Below, piece by piece: positions 51,355-59,254 of a DNA stretch of 64,000 nucleotides (its first letter is position 1; every line of letters starts with the position of its first letter). The DNA is taken from assembly GCA_022711405.1 (NCBI GenBank), contig JAKLFC010000009.1, forward strand, positions 67,771 to 131,770, in the 5' to 3' direction. The position numbers were made by a program, and so were the translations under genes. Source of the DNA: Bacteroidota bacterium. GTDB taxonomy: Bacteria > Bacteroidota > Bacteroidia > Bacteroidales > JAGONC01. Under the pieces are notes generated by a model. That model was not told the DNA's origin and did not search any database. It saw only the letters and a program-made list of their open reading frames with translations.

Positions 51355-52428
51355 ATGAAAAATAGTGTGAAAATCATCCAAAGCACATCTGTCATGATGT
51401 TGCTCATTTTAAGCCTGCTTGCTTATGGGCAGACCCAGAAACTACCCAATGTCGTTATTCTTGCTACCGGCGGAACGATTGCCGGGGCCGGCGCGAGTTC
51501 GACAGGATCAGCCTACACTTCCGGACAGGTCAAGATCGAAGCCATGATCGATGCCGTTCCGAATATCCGGAATTTAGCTAACCTAAGAGGTGAACAAATC
51601 GCGAATGTAGGTTCACAGGATATGAGTGTGAAGGTATGGCTCGACCTGACAAACCGCATCAACGAACTTTTAAAAGGCCCTGATGTGGATGGTATTGTCA
51701 TTACACACGGGACCGATACCCAGGAAGAAACAGCTTATTTCCTTAATCTGGTGGTGAAAAGTGATAAACCTGTTGTACTTACAGGTTCTATGCGTCCTTC
51801 CACCGCATTAAGCGCCGAAGGCCCGCTGAACCTGTACAATGCCGTAGCTGTCGCCGCCAGTCCGAAGGCTAAAGGCCAGGGAGTACTGGTCGTCATGAAC
51901 GACGAGATCCACGGAGCCCACAATGTGAAAAAAATGATGACTACACCGGTGCAGACTTTCCAGTCGCCGGAAGAAGGCCCGGTAGGCTCGGTAATCTTCG
52001 GTGGCGTGGAATTCTTTAATAATCAAAACGGGCTTAATACAGTGAATAGCGAATTCTCGGTGGAAGGCGTTAAAACGCTGCCACGGGTCGATATTTTCTA
52101 TGGCTGCGCCGATGCTTCTGCCGACCTGATCGATTATATGGTGAAAGCGGGTGCTAAGGGAATCGTCATCGCCGGTGTCGGTGACGGGAATATGAATGCC
52201 CCGGTACTGGAAGCCGTGAAAAAAGCTACAGCGAGCGGAGTCAAAGTGGTCAGAGCCTCACGCGTACCGGTTGGTGTGGTCTTAATCCAGGGAGAGGTTG
52301 ATGATGAAGAATATGGAACCATTTCTTCCGATCAGCTGAATCCCCAGAAAGCCAGGGTACTTTTAATGTTAGCGTTGCTGAAAGACAGGAGCAGGGAAGA
52401 TATGCAGAAGCTGTTTATCGAGTATTAG
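51355..52428 (+). CDS. ansB: Type II L-asparaginase, periplasmic
   Basis: 357 residues. Signal peptide of about 25 residues (VMMLLILSLLAYGQ). Active-site residues align with E. coli AnsB: T41 in ATGGTIAGAG (Thr12), Y54 (Tyr25), S87 in NVGSQDM (Ser58), T120-D121 in ITHGTDTQEETA (Thr89-Asp90) and K193 (Lys162). The enzyme hydrolyses asparagine (and perhaps glutamine) to aspartate and ammonia outside the cytoplasm. Lying between aspA, which it would feed, and a porin, it forms the first step of the proposed periplasmic pathway. RBS not obvious; co-transcribed. Confidence 0.95.
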   Translation: MKNSVKIIQSTSVMMLLILSLLAYGQTQKLPNVVILATGGTIAGAGASSTGSAYTSGQVKIEAMIDAVPNIRNLANLRGEQIANVGSQDMSVKVWLDLTNRINELLKGPDVDGIVITHGTDTQEETAYFLNLVVKSDKPVVLTGSMRPSTALSAEGPLNLYNAVAVAASPKAKGQGVLVVMNDEIHGAHNVKKMMTTPVQTFQSPEEGPVGSVIFGGVEFFNNQNGLNTVNSEFSVEGVKTLPRVDIFYGCADASADLIDYMVKAGAKGIVIAGVGDGNMNAPVLEAVKKATASGVKVVRASRVPVGVVLIQGEVDDEEYGTISSDQLNPQKARVLLMLALLKDRSREDMQKLFIEY

Positions 52429-52448
52429 GACATATTAAATTAATCAGT

Positions 52449-53642
52449 ATGAAAGCATACTTCAATAAATTAGGGCTCCTGGTCCTACTTTTTCTTCCTG
52501 TTCTGTTACCGGGCCAGGTTAAGGAATTACAGGTAGGTGACACGACTTATTACAAAACGCTCATTCCTGAAGAAAAACAAGGCTTACTTAGGAATATGAG
52601 CATGATCGCAAATATGCGTTTTGGGTTACGGAATGAGTTCTATGACGGAGAATTCACCAGGACCCGGTTCACCATGGAGCAGTTCAGGCTGGAATTCCGA
52701 GGACAGGTGCATGATAAAGTCTACTTCCGTTTCAGGAACCGCTATACGAAAACGCCCACAACTCAGTCGATCGACAACATCTTTGGTTCTGTCGACCTGG
52801 CCTATATCCGTGTAACACTATCAAACAAGTGGAGTCTTACAGCCGGTAAAATGTGTGCCGACTGGGGAGGGTATGAATTCGATGCCAACCCGATCGATAT
52901 CTATGAATACGCGGATATCGTGGAAATGGCCGATAATTTCTTGAGCGGGATACAGGTTTCCTACCAGGTAGCACCAAAACATTCCCTTACTTTCCAGGCC
53001 CTGGATTCCAGGACTAAGTCGTTCGAGGAACTGTACGGTGAACAGCCGGATATGGTCGAGTCAAAGGTTCCCCTGGCGCTGGTCGGTAACTGGAGGGGTA
53101 GTTTTTTCAACGGAAAATTCAATACGATCTGGTCTTATGCTCTGCATACAGAGGCTGATAACGTTTTTATGAACTACATTGCCCTGGGTAATCAGCTCAA
53201 ACTGGGAAAGCTCTCTGTTGAGTACGATTATAAATTGAGCATGGAAGATCTTGACAGGACCGGAATTATCAGCGGCACGGTTCCCGACTCATTATATCCC
53301 TGGGCATTGCAAAATTGTCTCTATAGCGAGCATTGGCTTCATGTATATTATCGGGTAAATCAAAAACTGAATCTGGCCCTTGTGGGAATGCTGGACTTTG
53401 CATCATGGAAGGATGATTTGGATCCGCAGAAACCCACGGATGACGACCTGATCAGGACCGCATGGGGCTTCATTCCGACTGTAGAGTATTATCCATTTGA
53501 TAACCTGAACCTTCGCTTCTACGCCAACTGGGTTGGAAGAATTTATCAATATTCTGATTATGCTAAAGAGAGGTTTGGTGCGGTAGATAATAATACAGGC
53601 AGGTTTACCATTGGCTTTGTATCTCCTCTGGCAATATTCTAA
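52449..53642 (+). CDS. Outer-membrane porin-like protein (phosphate-selective porin O/P type)
   Basis: 397 residues. Signal peptide MKAYFNKLGLLVLLFLPVLLPGQ. The mature sequence is an alternating aromatic beta-barrel (MANMRFGLRNEFYDGEFTRTRFTMEQFRLEFRGQVHDKVYFRFRNRY is the typical opening; the C-terminus ends IGFVSPLAIF). LTAGKMCADWGGYEFDANPIDIYEY resembles OprP/O-like porins of Bacteroidota. In this operon it is most likely the outer-membrane entry point for asparagine, aspartate or dicarboxylates, but it might also carry other anions. It lies 20 bases after the asparaginase stop. Confidence 0.8.
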   Translation: MKAYFNKLGLLVLLFLPVLLPGQVKELQVGDTTYYKTLIPEEKQGLLRNMSMIANMRFGLRNEFYDGEFTRTRFTMEQFRLEFRGQVHDKVYFRFRNRYTKTPTTQSIDNIFGSVDLAYIRVTLSNKWSLTAGKMCADWGGYEFDANPIDIYEYADIVEMADNFLSGIQVSYQVAPKHSLTFQALDSRTKSFEELYGEQPDMVESKVPLALVGNWRGSFFNGKFNTIWSYALHTEADNVFMNYIALGNQLKLGKLSVEYDYKLSMEDLDRTGIISGTVPDSLYPWALQNCLYSEHWLHVYYRVNQKLNLALVGMLDFASWKDDLDPQKPTDDDLIRTAWGFIPTVEYYPFDNLNLRFYANWVGRIYQYSDYAKERFGAVDNNTGRFTIGFVSPLAIF

Positions 53643-53681
53643 TCGATAATGTTTCAGTTTAATAGTATAAGGAGAGCAGGA

Positions 53682-55058
53682 ATGGACGAATTTACTAAAA
53701 TCCGGTTATTGAGATTGGGAAAGTTCCTGCTTTCCCTTTTTCTGGCAGTAGGATTGACTTTTCTTATAAAAGAACCAGGATTTAACGATTCTCAGGGTTA
53801 CGTTCTTTTTCTTCTGTTTTTTGCTGTAGGCCTGTGGTTGACAGAGGCAATACCTGCGTTTGCGGTAAGCCTTTTCATCATCGCTTTCCTGGTTTTCGCC
53901 CTGGGGAATAAGTATTTCAATTCAGCGCCGGAAGATATAGCGAAGTATGTCAATACATTCTCCAGCAGCGTGATCTGGCTGATGCTCGGGGGTTTTTTCC
54001 TGGCTTCGGCCATGACCAAAACCAAACTGGACCAGGCGCTTTTCCGGTTCACGTTAAAGATCTCAGGGACAAATCCCAGGAACCTGTTGATCGGGTTGAT
54101 GTTTACCACCATGGTGGCTTCGATGATGATGTCGAATACGGCAACCACGGCCATGGTCATTGCTGCCGTAACTCCGCTTCTGGCTTCACTGGGCAAGAAA
54201 AGCGGATTTACGAAAGCGTTGCTGCTGGGCATTGCCATCGCTTCCACCACCGGCGGTATGGGTACTATCATCGGTACCCCTCCCAATGCAATTGCTGCCG
54301 GTGCCCTCGAAAATGCCGGGATGAGTATCAACTTCATTGACTGGATGAAATACGGATTGCCGCTGTCCATTGTTCTGACGAGTATCTGCTGTTTTGTACT
54401 GATCAGGTTATATCTCAGGGACAAGACCCCTATATCGCTGGATTTTCTGAAAGAGCAAACTAAGGATGATTCGAAGGAATTTCTCAGGCAACGGAGGATC
54501 GTTACAGGTGTTATCATCGTGACGGTAGGATTATGGTTGACCACATCCTTGCATGGCATTAAGGTTGCGGCAGTTTGCGCCGTTCCTCTTGTCATCCTTA
54601 CGCTCACCCGTGTGCTTGACGGGAAAGACATTCAGCGGTTGCCATGGGATACATTGCTGCTTGTTGCAGGCGGTCTTTCTCTTGGCCTGGCCCTGGAGGA
54701 TACCGGCTTATTAAGTCATTATGGCCAGAAGTTGATTGACTTTCAAATCAGCAGCATTGTGATGATGTTGATCCTGGCCTTTATTACGATGCTCGTCTCC
54801 AATATCATGAGCAATACTGCCGCGAGTACGGTAATGATACCTCTTGGCATGGCGATCCTGGTCGGGTTTAAATCGGAAATCGCACTGATCATAGCTTTTG
54901 CAGCCTCTTCATCGATATTCCTGCCCGTATCTTCCCCTACGAATGCTATTGTATTCAGCACAGGATATCTTGAACAAAAGGATTTCCGTACCGGTGGGAT
55001 CTTACTCGGAGTACTTGGGCCGGTGCTGGCTATTTTATGTGTACTTCTTATCTCATGA
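53682..55058 (+). CDS. SLC13/DASS-family sodium:dicarboxylate transporter
   Basis: 458 residues from ATG 53682, which has an AAGGAG ribosome site seven bases upstream; ATG 53649 would add 11 residues. About eleven transmembrane helices. The two SNT signatures that bind Na+ and carboxylate are MMSNTATTAMV and IMSNTAASTVMIPL, and the IIGTPPNAIAAG and PVSSPTNAIVFSTG loops fit the DASS hairpins. Members import C4-dicarboxylates such as fumarate, succinate, malate or aspartate with sodium, or exchange them. As last gene of the aspartase cluster, it would take up the fumarate made in the periplasm. Confidence 0.9.
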   Translation: MDEFTKIRLLRLGKFLLSLFLAVGLTFLIKEPGFNDSQGYVLFLLFFAVGLWLTEAIPAFAVSLFIIAFLVFALGNKYFNSAPEDIAKYVNTFSSSVIWLMLGGFFLASAMTKTKLDQALFRFTLKISGTNPRNLLIGLMFTTMVASMMMSNTATTAMVIAAVTPLLASLGKKSGFTKALLLGIAIASTTGGMGTIIGTPPNAIAAGALENAGMSINFIDWMKYGLPLSIVLTSICCFVLIRLYLRDKTPISLDFLKEQTKDDSKEFLRQRRIVTGVIIVTVGLWLTTSLHGIKVAAVCAVPLVILTLTRVLDGKDIQRLPWDTLLLVAGGLSLGLALEDTGLLSHYGQKLIDFQISSIVMMLILAFITMLVSNIMSNTAASTVMIPLGMAILVGFKSEIALIIAFAASSSIFLPVSSPTNAIVFSTGYLEQKDFRTGGILLGVLGPVLAILCVLLIS

Positions 55059-55084
55059 GAACAAGGAACCATGATGATATCGAA

Positions 55085-55155
55085 GAGCAAAAATCATATT
55101 TCAAAAATCAAAATTACTTTTATTCTTTGCTTTTTGCTTTTTGATCTTTGATTTT
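55085..55155. repeat. AT-rich inverted repeat after the transporter gene
   Basis: Left part contains AGCAAAAATCATATTTCAAA and right part CTTTTTGCTTTTTGATCTTT, which are near complements. The words AGCAAAAATC recur at 49816 and 43708. It may form the terminator of the aspartase transcript. Confidence 0.55.
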
Positions 55156-55221
55156 AAACAAGTACAAATAGAGCTATAATACTTCATTTTTGTCCTTTAC
55201 CTTATCCAACTCCATTTTTAT

Positions 55222-55887
55222 ATGAGCCTCATTACTAAATTATTACAGAATAAACAGTACTGGATCCTCTTCATTTCTCTCCTTGCTCTGATCCTTCTTC
55301 CTGCTTTTATGAGTACACTGTTCTTTACAAACCTGTTATTCAAAATTATCTTATCGGTGGTCTTTTTCACCAGCGTCAGTGCGGTGATGACGGGAAAAAG
55401 GCTCATCCTGTATGGAGTGTTCCTTGCTTTCGTGGTAATTGTCCTGGAATGGATCAGTTTTCTTTTTAAAGACGAACAGAATCTTATCCTGACCACCCAG
55501 ATCCTCTATCTTGCATTTTTCTCCTATATTATACACCGGTTGTTCCTTGTGATCGTCAAAAGCAAGGAAGTGACTGTTGATGTAATTGTGGTTTCGGTCA
55601 GCATTTACCTGATCATGGGGATCATCTTTGCCATTCTTTGCAGTACATTTAATACGATATATGAAGGGGCATATTCCATTACCGTGGAAGCCGGGAGCCA
55701 CATTTACGATTTCCTTTACTACTGCTTCATTACCATTGCTACGGTCGGCTATGGCGATATTGTGCCTAAAATACCGCAAACACAGGCACTGGCGGTTCTC
55801 ATGGGGATCAACGGGCAGTTGTATATGACGATCATCGTGGCGGTACTGGTGGGGAAGTTTTTGCAGCGTTCATCGGAAAGTAAATAA
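55222..55887 (+). CDS. Two-pore-type potassium channel protein (Ion_trans_2)
   Basis: 221 residues. Several hydrophobic helices fill residues 10-140 (YWILFISLLALILLPAFMS, LFKIILSVVFFTSVSAVM, ILYGVFLAFVVIVLEW, LILTTQILYLAFFSYII, VIVVSVSIYLIMGIIFAILC). The pore loop and K+ selectivity filter are at about 176-183 (ITIATVGYGDIVP), followed by the last helix. No regulatory domain is seen. It should conduct K+. It lies between the aspartase cluster and the exporter genes, all on the plus strand, with a hairpin-containing gap on each side. Confidence 0.9.
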   Translation: MSLITKLLQNKQYWILFISLLALILLPAFMSTLFFTNLLFKIILSVVFFTSVSAVMTGKRLILYGVFLAFVVIVLEWISFLFKDEQNLILTTQILYLAFFSYIIHRLFLVIVKSKEVTVDVIVVSVSIYLIMGIIFAILCSTFNTIYEGAYSITVEAGSHIYDFLYYCFITIATVGYGDIVPKIPQTQALAVLMGINGQLYMTIIVAVLVGKFLQRSSESK

Positions 55888-55910
55888 GCTGCAAGTTGAG
55901 CGAAGCGAAA

Positions 55911-55927
55911 TCCCGACGAAGTCGGGA
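55911..55927. repeat. TCCCGAC-GAA-GTCGGGA hairpin
   Basis: A perfect seven-base-pair stem with a GAA loop between the K+ channel and the AI-2E gene. CTGCAAG/CTGCAAG direct repeats flank it (55889, 55928). The words are those of yet another intergenic repeat family. A purely terminator role lacks a T-tract. Confidence 0.7.
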
Positions 55928-55983
55928 CTGCAAGCTGCACCAATAGATAATGACCAACAATGTATTTATAAAAACGCATCAGT

Positions 55984-57072
55984 ATGAAAAACGAAAACAC
56001 CGGTAAAAGCATTTATGATGTATCCATCAGCCTGGCCTTTCTGGGCCTCATCATTGCATGGTGCCTGATGATCCTGTTGCCTTTTGTCAGTATCCTGTTA
56101 TGGGGACTGATCCTTGCACTGGCGCTGGCTCCTTTACACAGGATGCTGACCAGACTTTTACGGGGGAAAAAGAAACTGGCATCCTTTATTATTGTCCTGA
56201 TAGGTCTGGCGATCATCATCATTCCCACATGGTTGTTCATGGATTCTATTGTGGATAGCGTGAAAGGGATCAAAACCAGTTTCCAGGCAGGTACCCTGAC
56301 CATTCCTCCCCCTTCAGAAAAGGTTAAGACATGGCCGGTCTTTGGCGATCAGTTGTATGCACTCTGGAATTCTGCCTCTGTGAACCTCGAAAAGACGATT
56401 GCGGATCACAGGGAGCAGCTTGCCGGATTTGGCAGCAAGGCGGCCAAAGGCATTCTCAGTGTCGGAGGTGGAGTGCTCCAGTTCATTGTTTCTCTCATTA
56501 TAGCCGGCATTCTTCTGGTCACGGCAGGGGCTGGGGAGGGTATCCGCAAAGTATTCCGTAAGCTGGCGGGTGAACGTGGGGACGAGTTTGCCGACATTGC
56601 CAACAAAACCGTGGGTAACGTGGTGAAAGGCATCCTCGGGGTTGCATTCATCCAGGCGTTCCTTGTGGGATTGGGATTTGTGCTGGCCAAGGTACCGTAT
56701 GCCGGATTGTGGACCCTCCTGGTGTTCATCATGGCCATCCTGCAGTTGCCACCAACGCTGGTCGTGATACCTGTGGCTATCTACCTGTTTTCGGTGCTGA
56801 ACCCTCTTCCCGCTATCCTGTGGACGATCTACCTGCTGCTGGCAGGTATTTCAGATAATGTCCTCAAGCCGGTACTCTTGGGCAAAGGTGCACCGGTCCC
56901 GATGCTCATCATTTTTCTGGGTGTCGTCGGAGGATTTATTCTTTCCGGCTTTATCGGATTATTTACAGGTGCCATTGTTCTATCACTCGGATATAAGCTC
57001 ATGGTGTCGTGGATGAATGGGAATCAGGTACAAAAACCATCAGATCCATTGATAACTTCTTCCAAAGAATAA
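55984..57072 (+). CDS. AI-2E-family transporter (UPF0118)
   Basis: 362 residues with about eight transmembrane helices. The N-terminal pair (FLGLIIAWCLMILLPFVSILLWGLILALALAPLHRML), the central periplasmic section (about 85-150), GNVVKGILGVAFIQAFLVGLGF, and the C-terminal PTLVVIPVAIYLFSV and LGVVGGFILSGFIGLFTGAI are typical. Some members export AI-2 and others are Na+(Li+)/H+ antiporters, so ion or signal transport is possible here. It starts a tight unit of four genes with the exporter components (13-base gap to the next). Confidence 0.9.
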   Translation: MKNENTGKSIYDVSISLAFLGLIIAWCLMILLPFVSILLWGLILALALAPLHRMLTRLLRGKKKLASFIIVLIGLAIIIIPTWLFMDSIVDSVKGIKTSFQAGTLTIPPPSEKVKTWPVFGDQLYALWNSASVNLEKTIADHREQLAGFGSKAAKGILSVGGGVLQFIVSLIIAGILLVTAGAGEGIRKVFRKLAGERGDEFADIANKTVGNVVKGILGVAFIQAFLVGLGFVLAKVPYAGLWTLLVFIMAILQLPPTLVVIPVAIYLFSVLNPLPAILWTIYLLLAGISDNVLKPVLLGKGAPVPMLIIFLGVVGGFILSGFIGLFTGAIVLSLGYKLMVSWMNGNQVQKPSDPLITSSKE

Positions 57073-57085
57073 TACCCGGAAAGAA

Positions 57086-58237
57086 ATGAGTGACAAATTA
57101 CCGGATACTTCTCCTGATCAGGGAATCCCTGAGGAATCATCCAACCAGAAAAAAGATTTGAAGGAAGGTAGAAGATCCCCGGTACGGATCATCACGATCA
57201 TAGTACTGGCCATTTCTGCTCTATTTTTCATCTGGTATGTCTTGTCTGACCGCCATGTACCCTATACGAACCAGTCACGGATCAATGGACTGATGATACC
57301 CATCGTACCCAGGGTTTCAGGTAATCTGACCGGGATTCATGTAAGGTTGCATACGAAAGTGAGTATCGGGGATACGCTCTTTCAGATCGACAAAAGGCCT
57401 TTCATTCTTGCTGTTGAGCAGGCGGAGGCAAATCTTGAAAATACTGCTCAGGGTGTTTCAGCCAAAACTGCTTCAGTAAAATCTGCTGCGGGCCGGCTGG
57501 GGATGGCACGGGCACAGCTGGACCGGGCCCAGCGTGACTGGAACCGCGTGGAGAAAGTGATCGCTGAGAATCCGGGAGCGCTATCTCATGCCGACCGCGA
57601 TCAGTCGGAAACAGCACTGTCGCAGGCTACAGAACAGGTTGCTTCTGCCGAGGCCGATCTGGAACGTGCTGAACAGGCCCTGGGGATATCAGGCGAAACC
57701 AATCCGCAATACAGAATGGCTGTTAAAGCTTTGGAGCAGGCACAGCTCGACCTGGCCTATACCACCATCACTGCATCGGCCAATGGACATATCGAAAGTT
57801 TCAGCATCGACCTGGGTTATTATGCCTCCACAGGGCAACCGCTGGCCACCCTGGTCTCAACCAATGATCTGTGGATCCAGGCAAACATGAAAGAGAACAA
57901 TATTTCTCTGATGAAACCCGGTGATCAGGCTGAATTCGCACTGGATGTCATCCCCGGCAGGATATTTACCGGCGAAGTCAGAAGCATTGGCTACGGGGTG
58001 AGTACCGGAAACACGAACCGGGGTGATTTACCAACGGTATCAGGTGCCAAGGGATGGTTAAAGGACCCACAGCGTTTTCCTGTCATCATTACTATTAATG
58101 AGAAGGAAATTCCTGATCAGTTGCGTTTTGGAGGCCAGGTGGATGTAGTGGTATTTACAAATGATAAGAAGGGAGTGCTCAACGCACTGGGCAAATTACG
58201 TATCCGAATCATCAGCTGGCTGTCGTATGTCAGGTAA
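57086..58237 (+). CDS. HlyD/EmrA-type membrane-fusion protein
   Basis: 383 residues. A cytoplasmic stretch of about 30 residues precedes one transmembrane helix (VRIITIIVLAISALFFIWYVL). Then come a lipoyl half (GLMIPIVPRVSGNLTGIHVRLHTKVSIGDTLFQID), a long coiled-coil hairpin at about 105-205 rich in Ala, Gln and Glu, a second lipoyl half (YTTITASANGHIESFSIDLGYYAS), and a C-terminal beta barrel. It bridges the inner-membrane partner at 58227 and the duct at 59255. The start is the only ATG that keeps the TM helix. Confidence 0.93.
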   Translation: MSDKLPDTSPDQGIPEESSNQKKDLKEGRRSPVRIITIIVLAISALFFIWYVLSDRHVPYTNQSRINGLMIPIVPRVSGNLTGIHVRLHTKVSIGDTLFQIDKRPFILAVEQAEANLENTAQGVSAKTASVKSAAGRLGMARAQLDRAQRDWNRVEKVIAENPGALSHADRDQSETALSQATEQVASAEADLERAEQALGISGETNPQYRMAVKALEQAQLDLAYTTITASANGHIESFSIDLGYYASTGQPLATLVSTNDLWIQANMKENNISLMKPGDQAEFALDVIPGRIFTGEVRSIGYGVSTGNTNRGDLPTVSGAKGWLKDPQRFPVIITINEKEIPDQLRFGGQVDVVVFTNDKKGVLNALGKLRIRIISWLSYVR

Positions 58238-59252
58238 CAGTACAATCATGTCAAGGGAAGCCGCAGGTAACATCTATCCTGTGCTACGCTATGCCGTGGG
58301 ATCGGCTGTCATTATGCTGATCGTTATGAGTGCCGACTATACTCTTGCCTACATAACACCGGTGCTTACGCTGAATTTCCTTGCTCCCGGGGCTAAGCCT
58401 CCAACCCTGAAAAGCAGCATCATCTTTGTTTCCATCATCACGATGGCGAGTATGGCAGGTTTTATTTTCAGCCGGTTCTTTTTAGAATACCCCCTGGTGT
58501 TCCTGCCACTGCTGGCACTGATCCTCTTTCATCTGTATTATACCACCTCCCTTCAACCCATGAAAATGTGGCTGATCCTATCCCTTTTATTGATCCCGAT
58601 GGTTTCCCTGCAGTCCTACAGGCTGGGTGGAATCGTAGCCATCAACCTGGTTGGGAATGCTATACTGACTATTATCATGGTTGGATTGGTCTATTTTCTT
58701 TTCCCTTCCATGGAAACTATAACCAGCGAGAAACCATCCATGACTCGCCTCCTGCCTTCTTCCAGACAACGGTATCTGGCCGCCGCAAAAAAGATCCTTA
58801 TTTTGATCCCGGTATTGGTAATGTTCTTTGTCTTTCAGTGGACTGATTCACTTCTTGTCCTGATCTTCATCGCTATCCTCTCCCTGAGTCCCGCCTCCAA
58901 CATGAAGAGGTCAGGAATAGGAATCATTGTTGCCAATATCAGCGGAGGGCTGGCAGCCATTCTGGTCTTCAATCTTCTGGTGATCGTACCCAACCTGCTG
59001 TTTTTGGGGCTGCTTACCCTGTTATTCGGCTTGTTGTTCGGGAATAAACTATTCAGCCATAAACCCCTGTCATCCCTGTACGGAATGGCATTTTCGACCT
59101 TTCTGCTGGTACTGGGTTCTGTGACATCGTCAGATAATGAGGCTGGCGCGGCAGTCTGGTTGCGGATCCTTCAAATCGGAGCAGCGGTGACGTATATTGT
59201 GGTAGCGAATGTGGTGGTGGAAAGATTTTCACATTCAAAAAGTGAGACATAA
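58227..59252 (+). CDS. DUF2955/FUSC-like inner-membrane protein
   Basis: 341 residues from ATG 58227 (334 from ATG 58248; the open frame to 58161 would overlap the HlyD gene by more). About ten transmembrane helices in two similar halves, with a central soluble loop (SMETITSEKPSMTRLLPSSRQRYLAAA). The layout resembles DUF2955 and aromatic-acid exporter (FUSC) proteins, which in other bacteria form tripartite exporters with an EmrA-like adaptor and an outer-membrane duct. Here the order adaptor, membrane protein, duct is the same. The cargo is unknown. Confidence 0.75.
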   Translation: MSGNSTIMSREAAGNIYPVLRYAVGSAVIMLIVMSADYTLAYITPVLTLNFLAPGAKPPTLKSSIIFVSIITMASMAGFIFSRFFLEYPLVFLPLLALILFHLYYTTSLQPMKMWLILSLLLIPMVSLQSYRLGGIVAINLVGNAILTIIMVGLVYFLFPSMETITSEKPSMTRLLPSSRQRYLAAAKKILILIPVLVMFFVFQWTDSLLVLIFIAILSLSPASNMKRSGIGIIVANISGGLAAILVFNLLVIVPNLLFLGLLTLLFGLLFGNKLFSHKPLSSLYGMAFSTFLLVLGSVTSSDNEAGAAVWLRILQIGAAVTYIVVANVVVERFSHSKSET

Positions 59253-59254
59253 GC

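Noticed and set aside
53798..54631. 277-codon minus-strand open frame
   Set aside because: Antisense to the DASS transporter; a hydrophobic-gene shadow without start signals.
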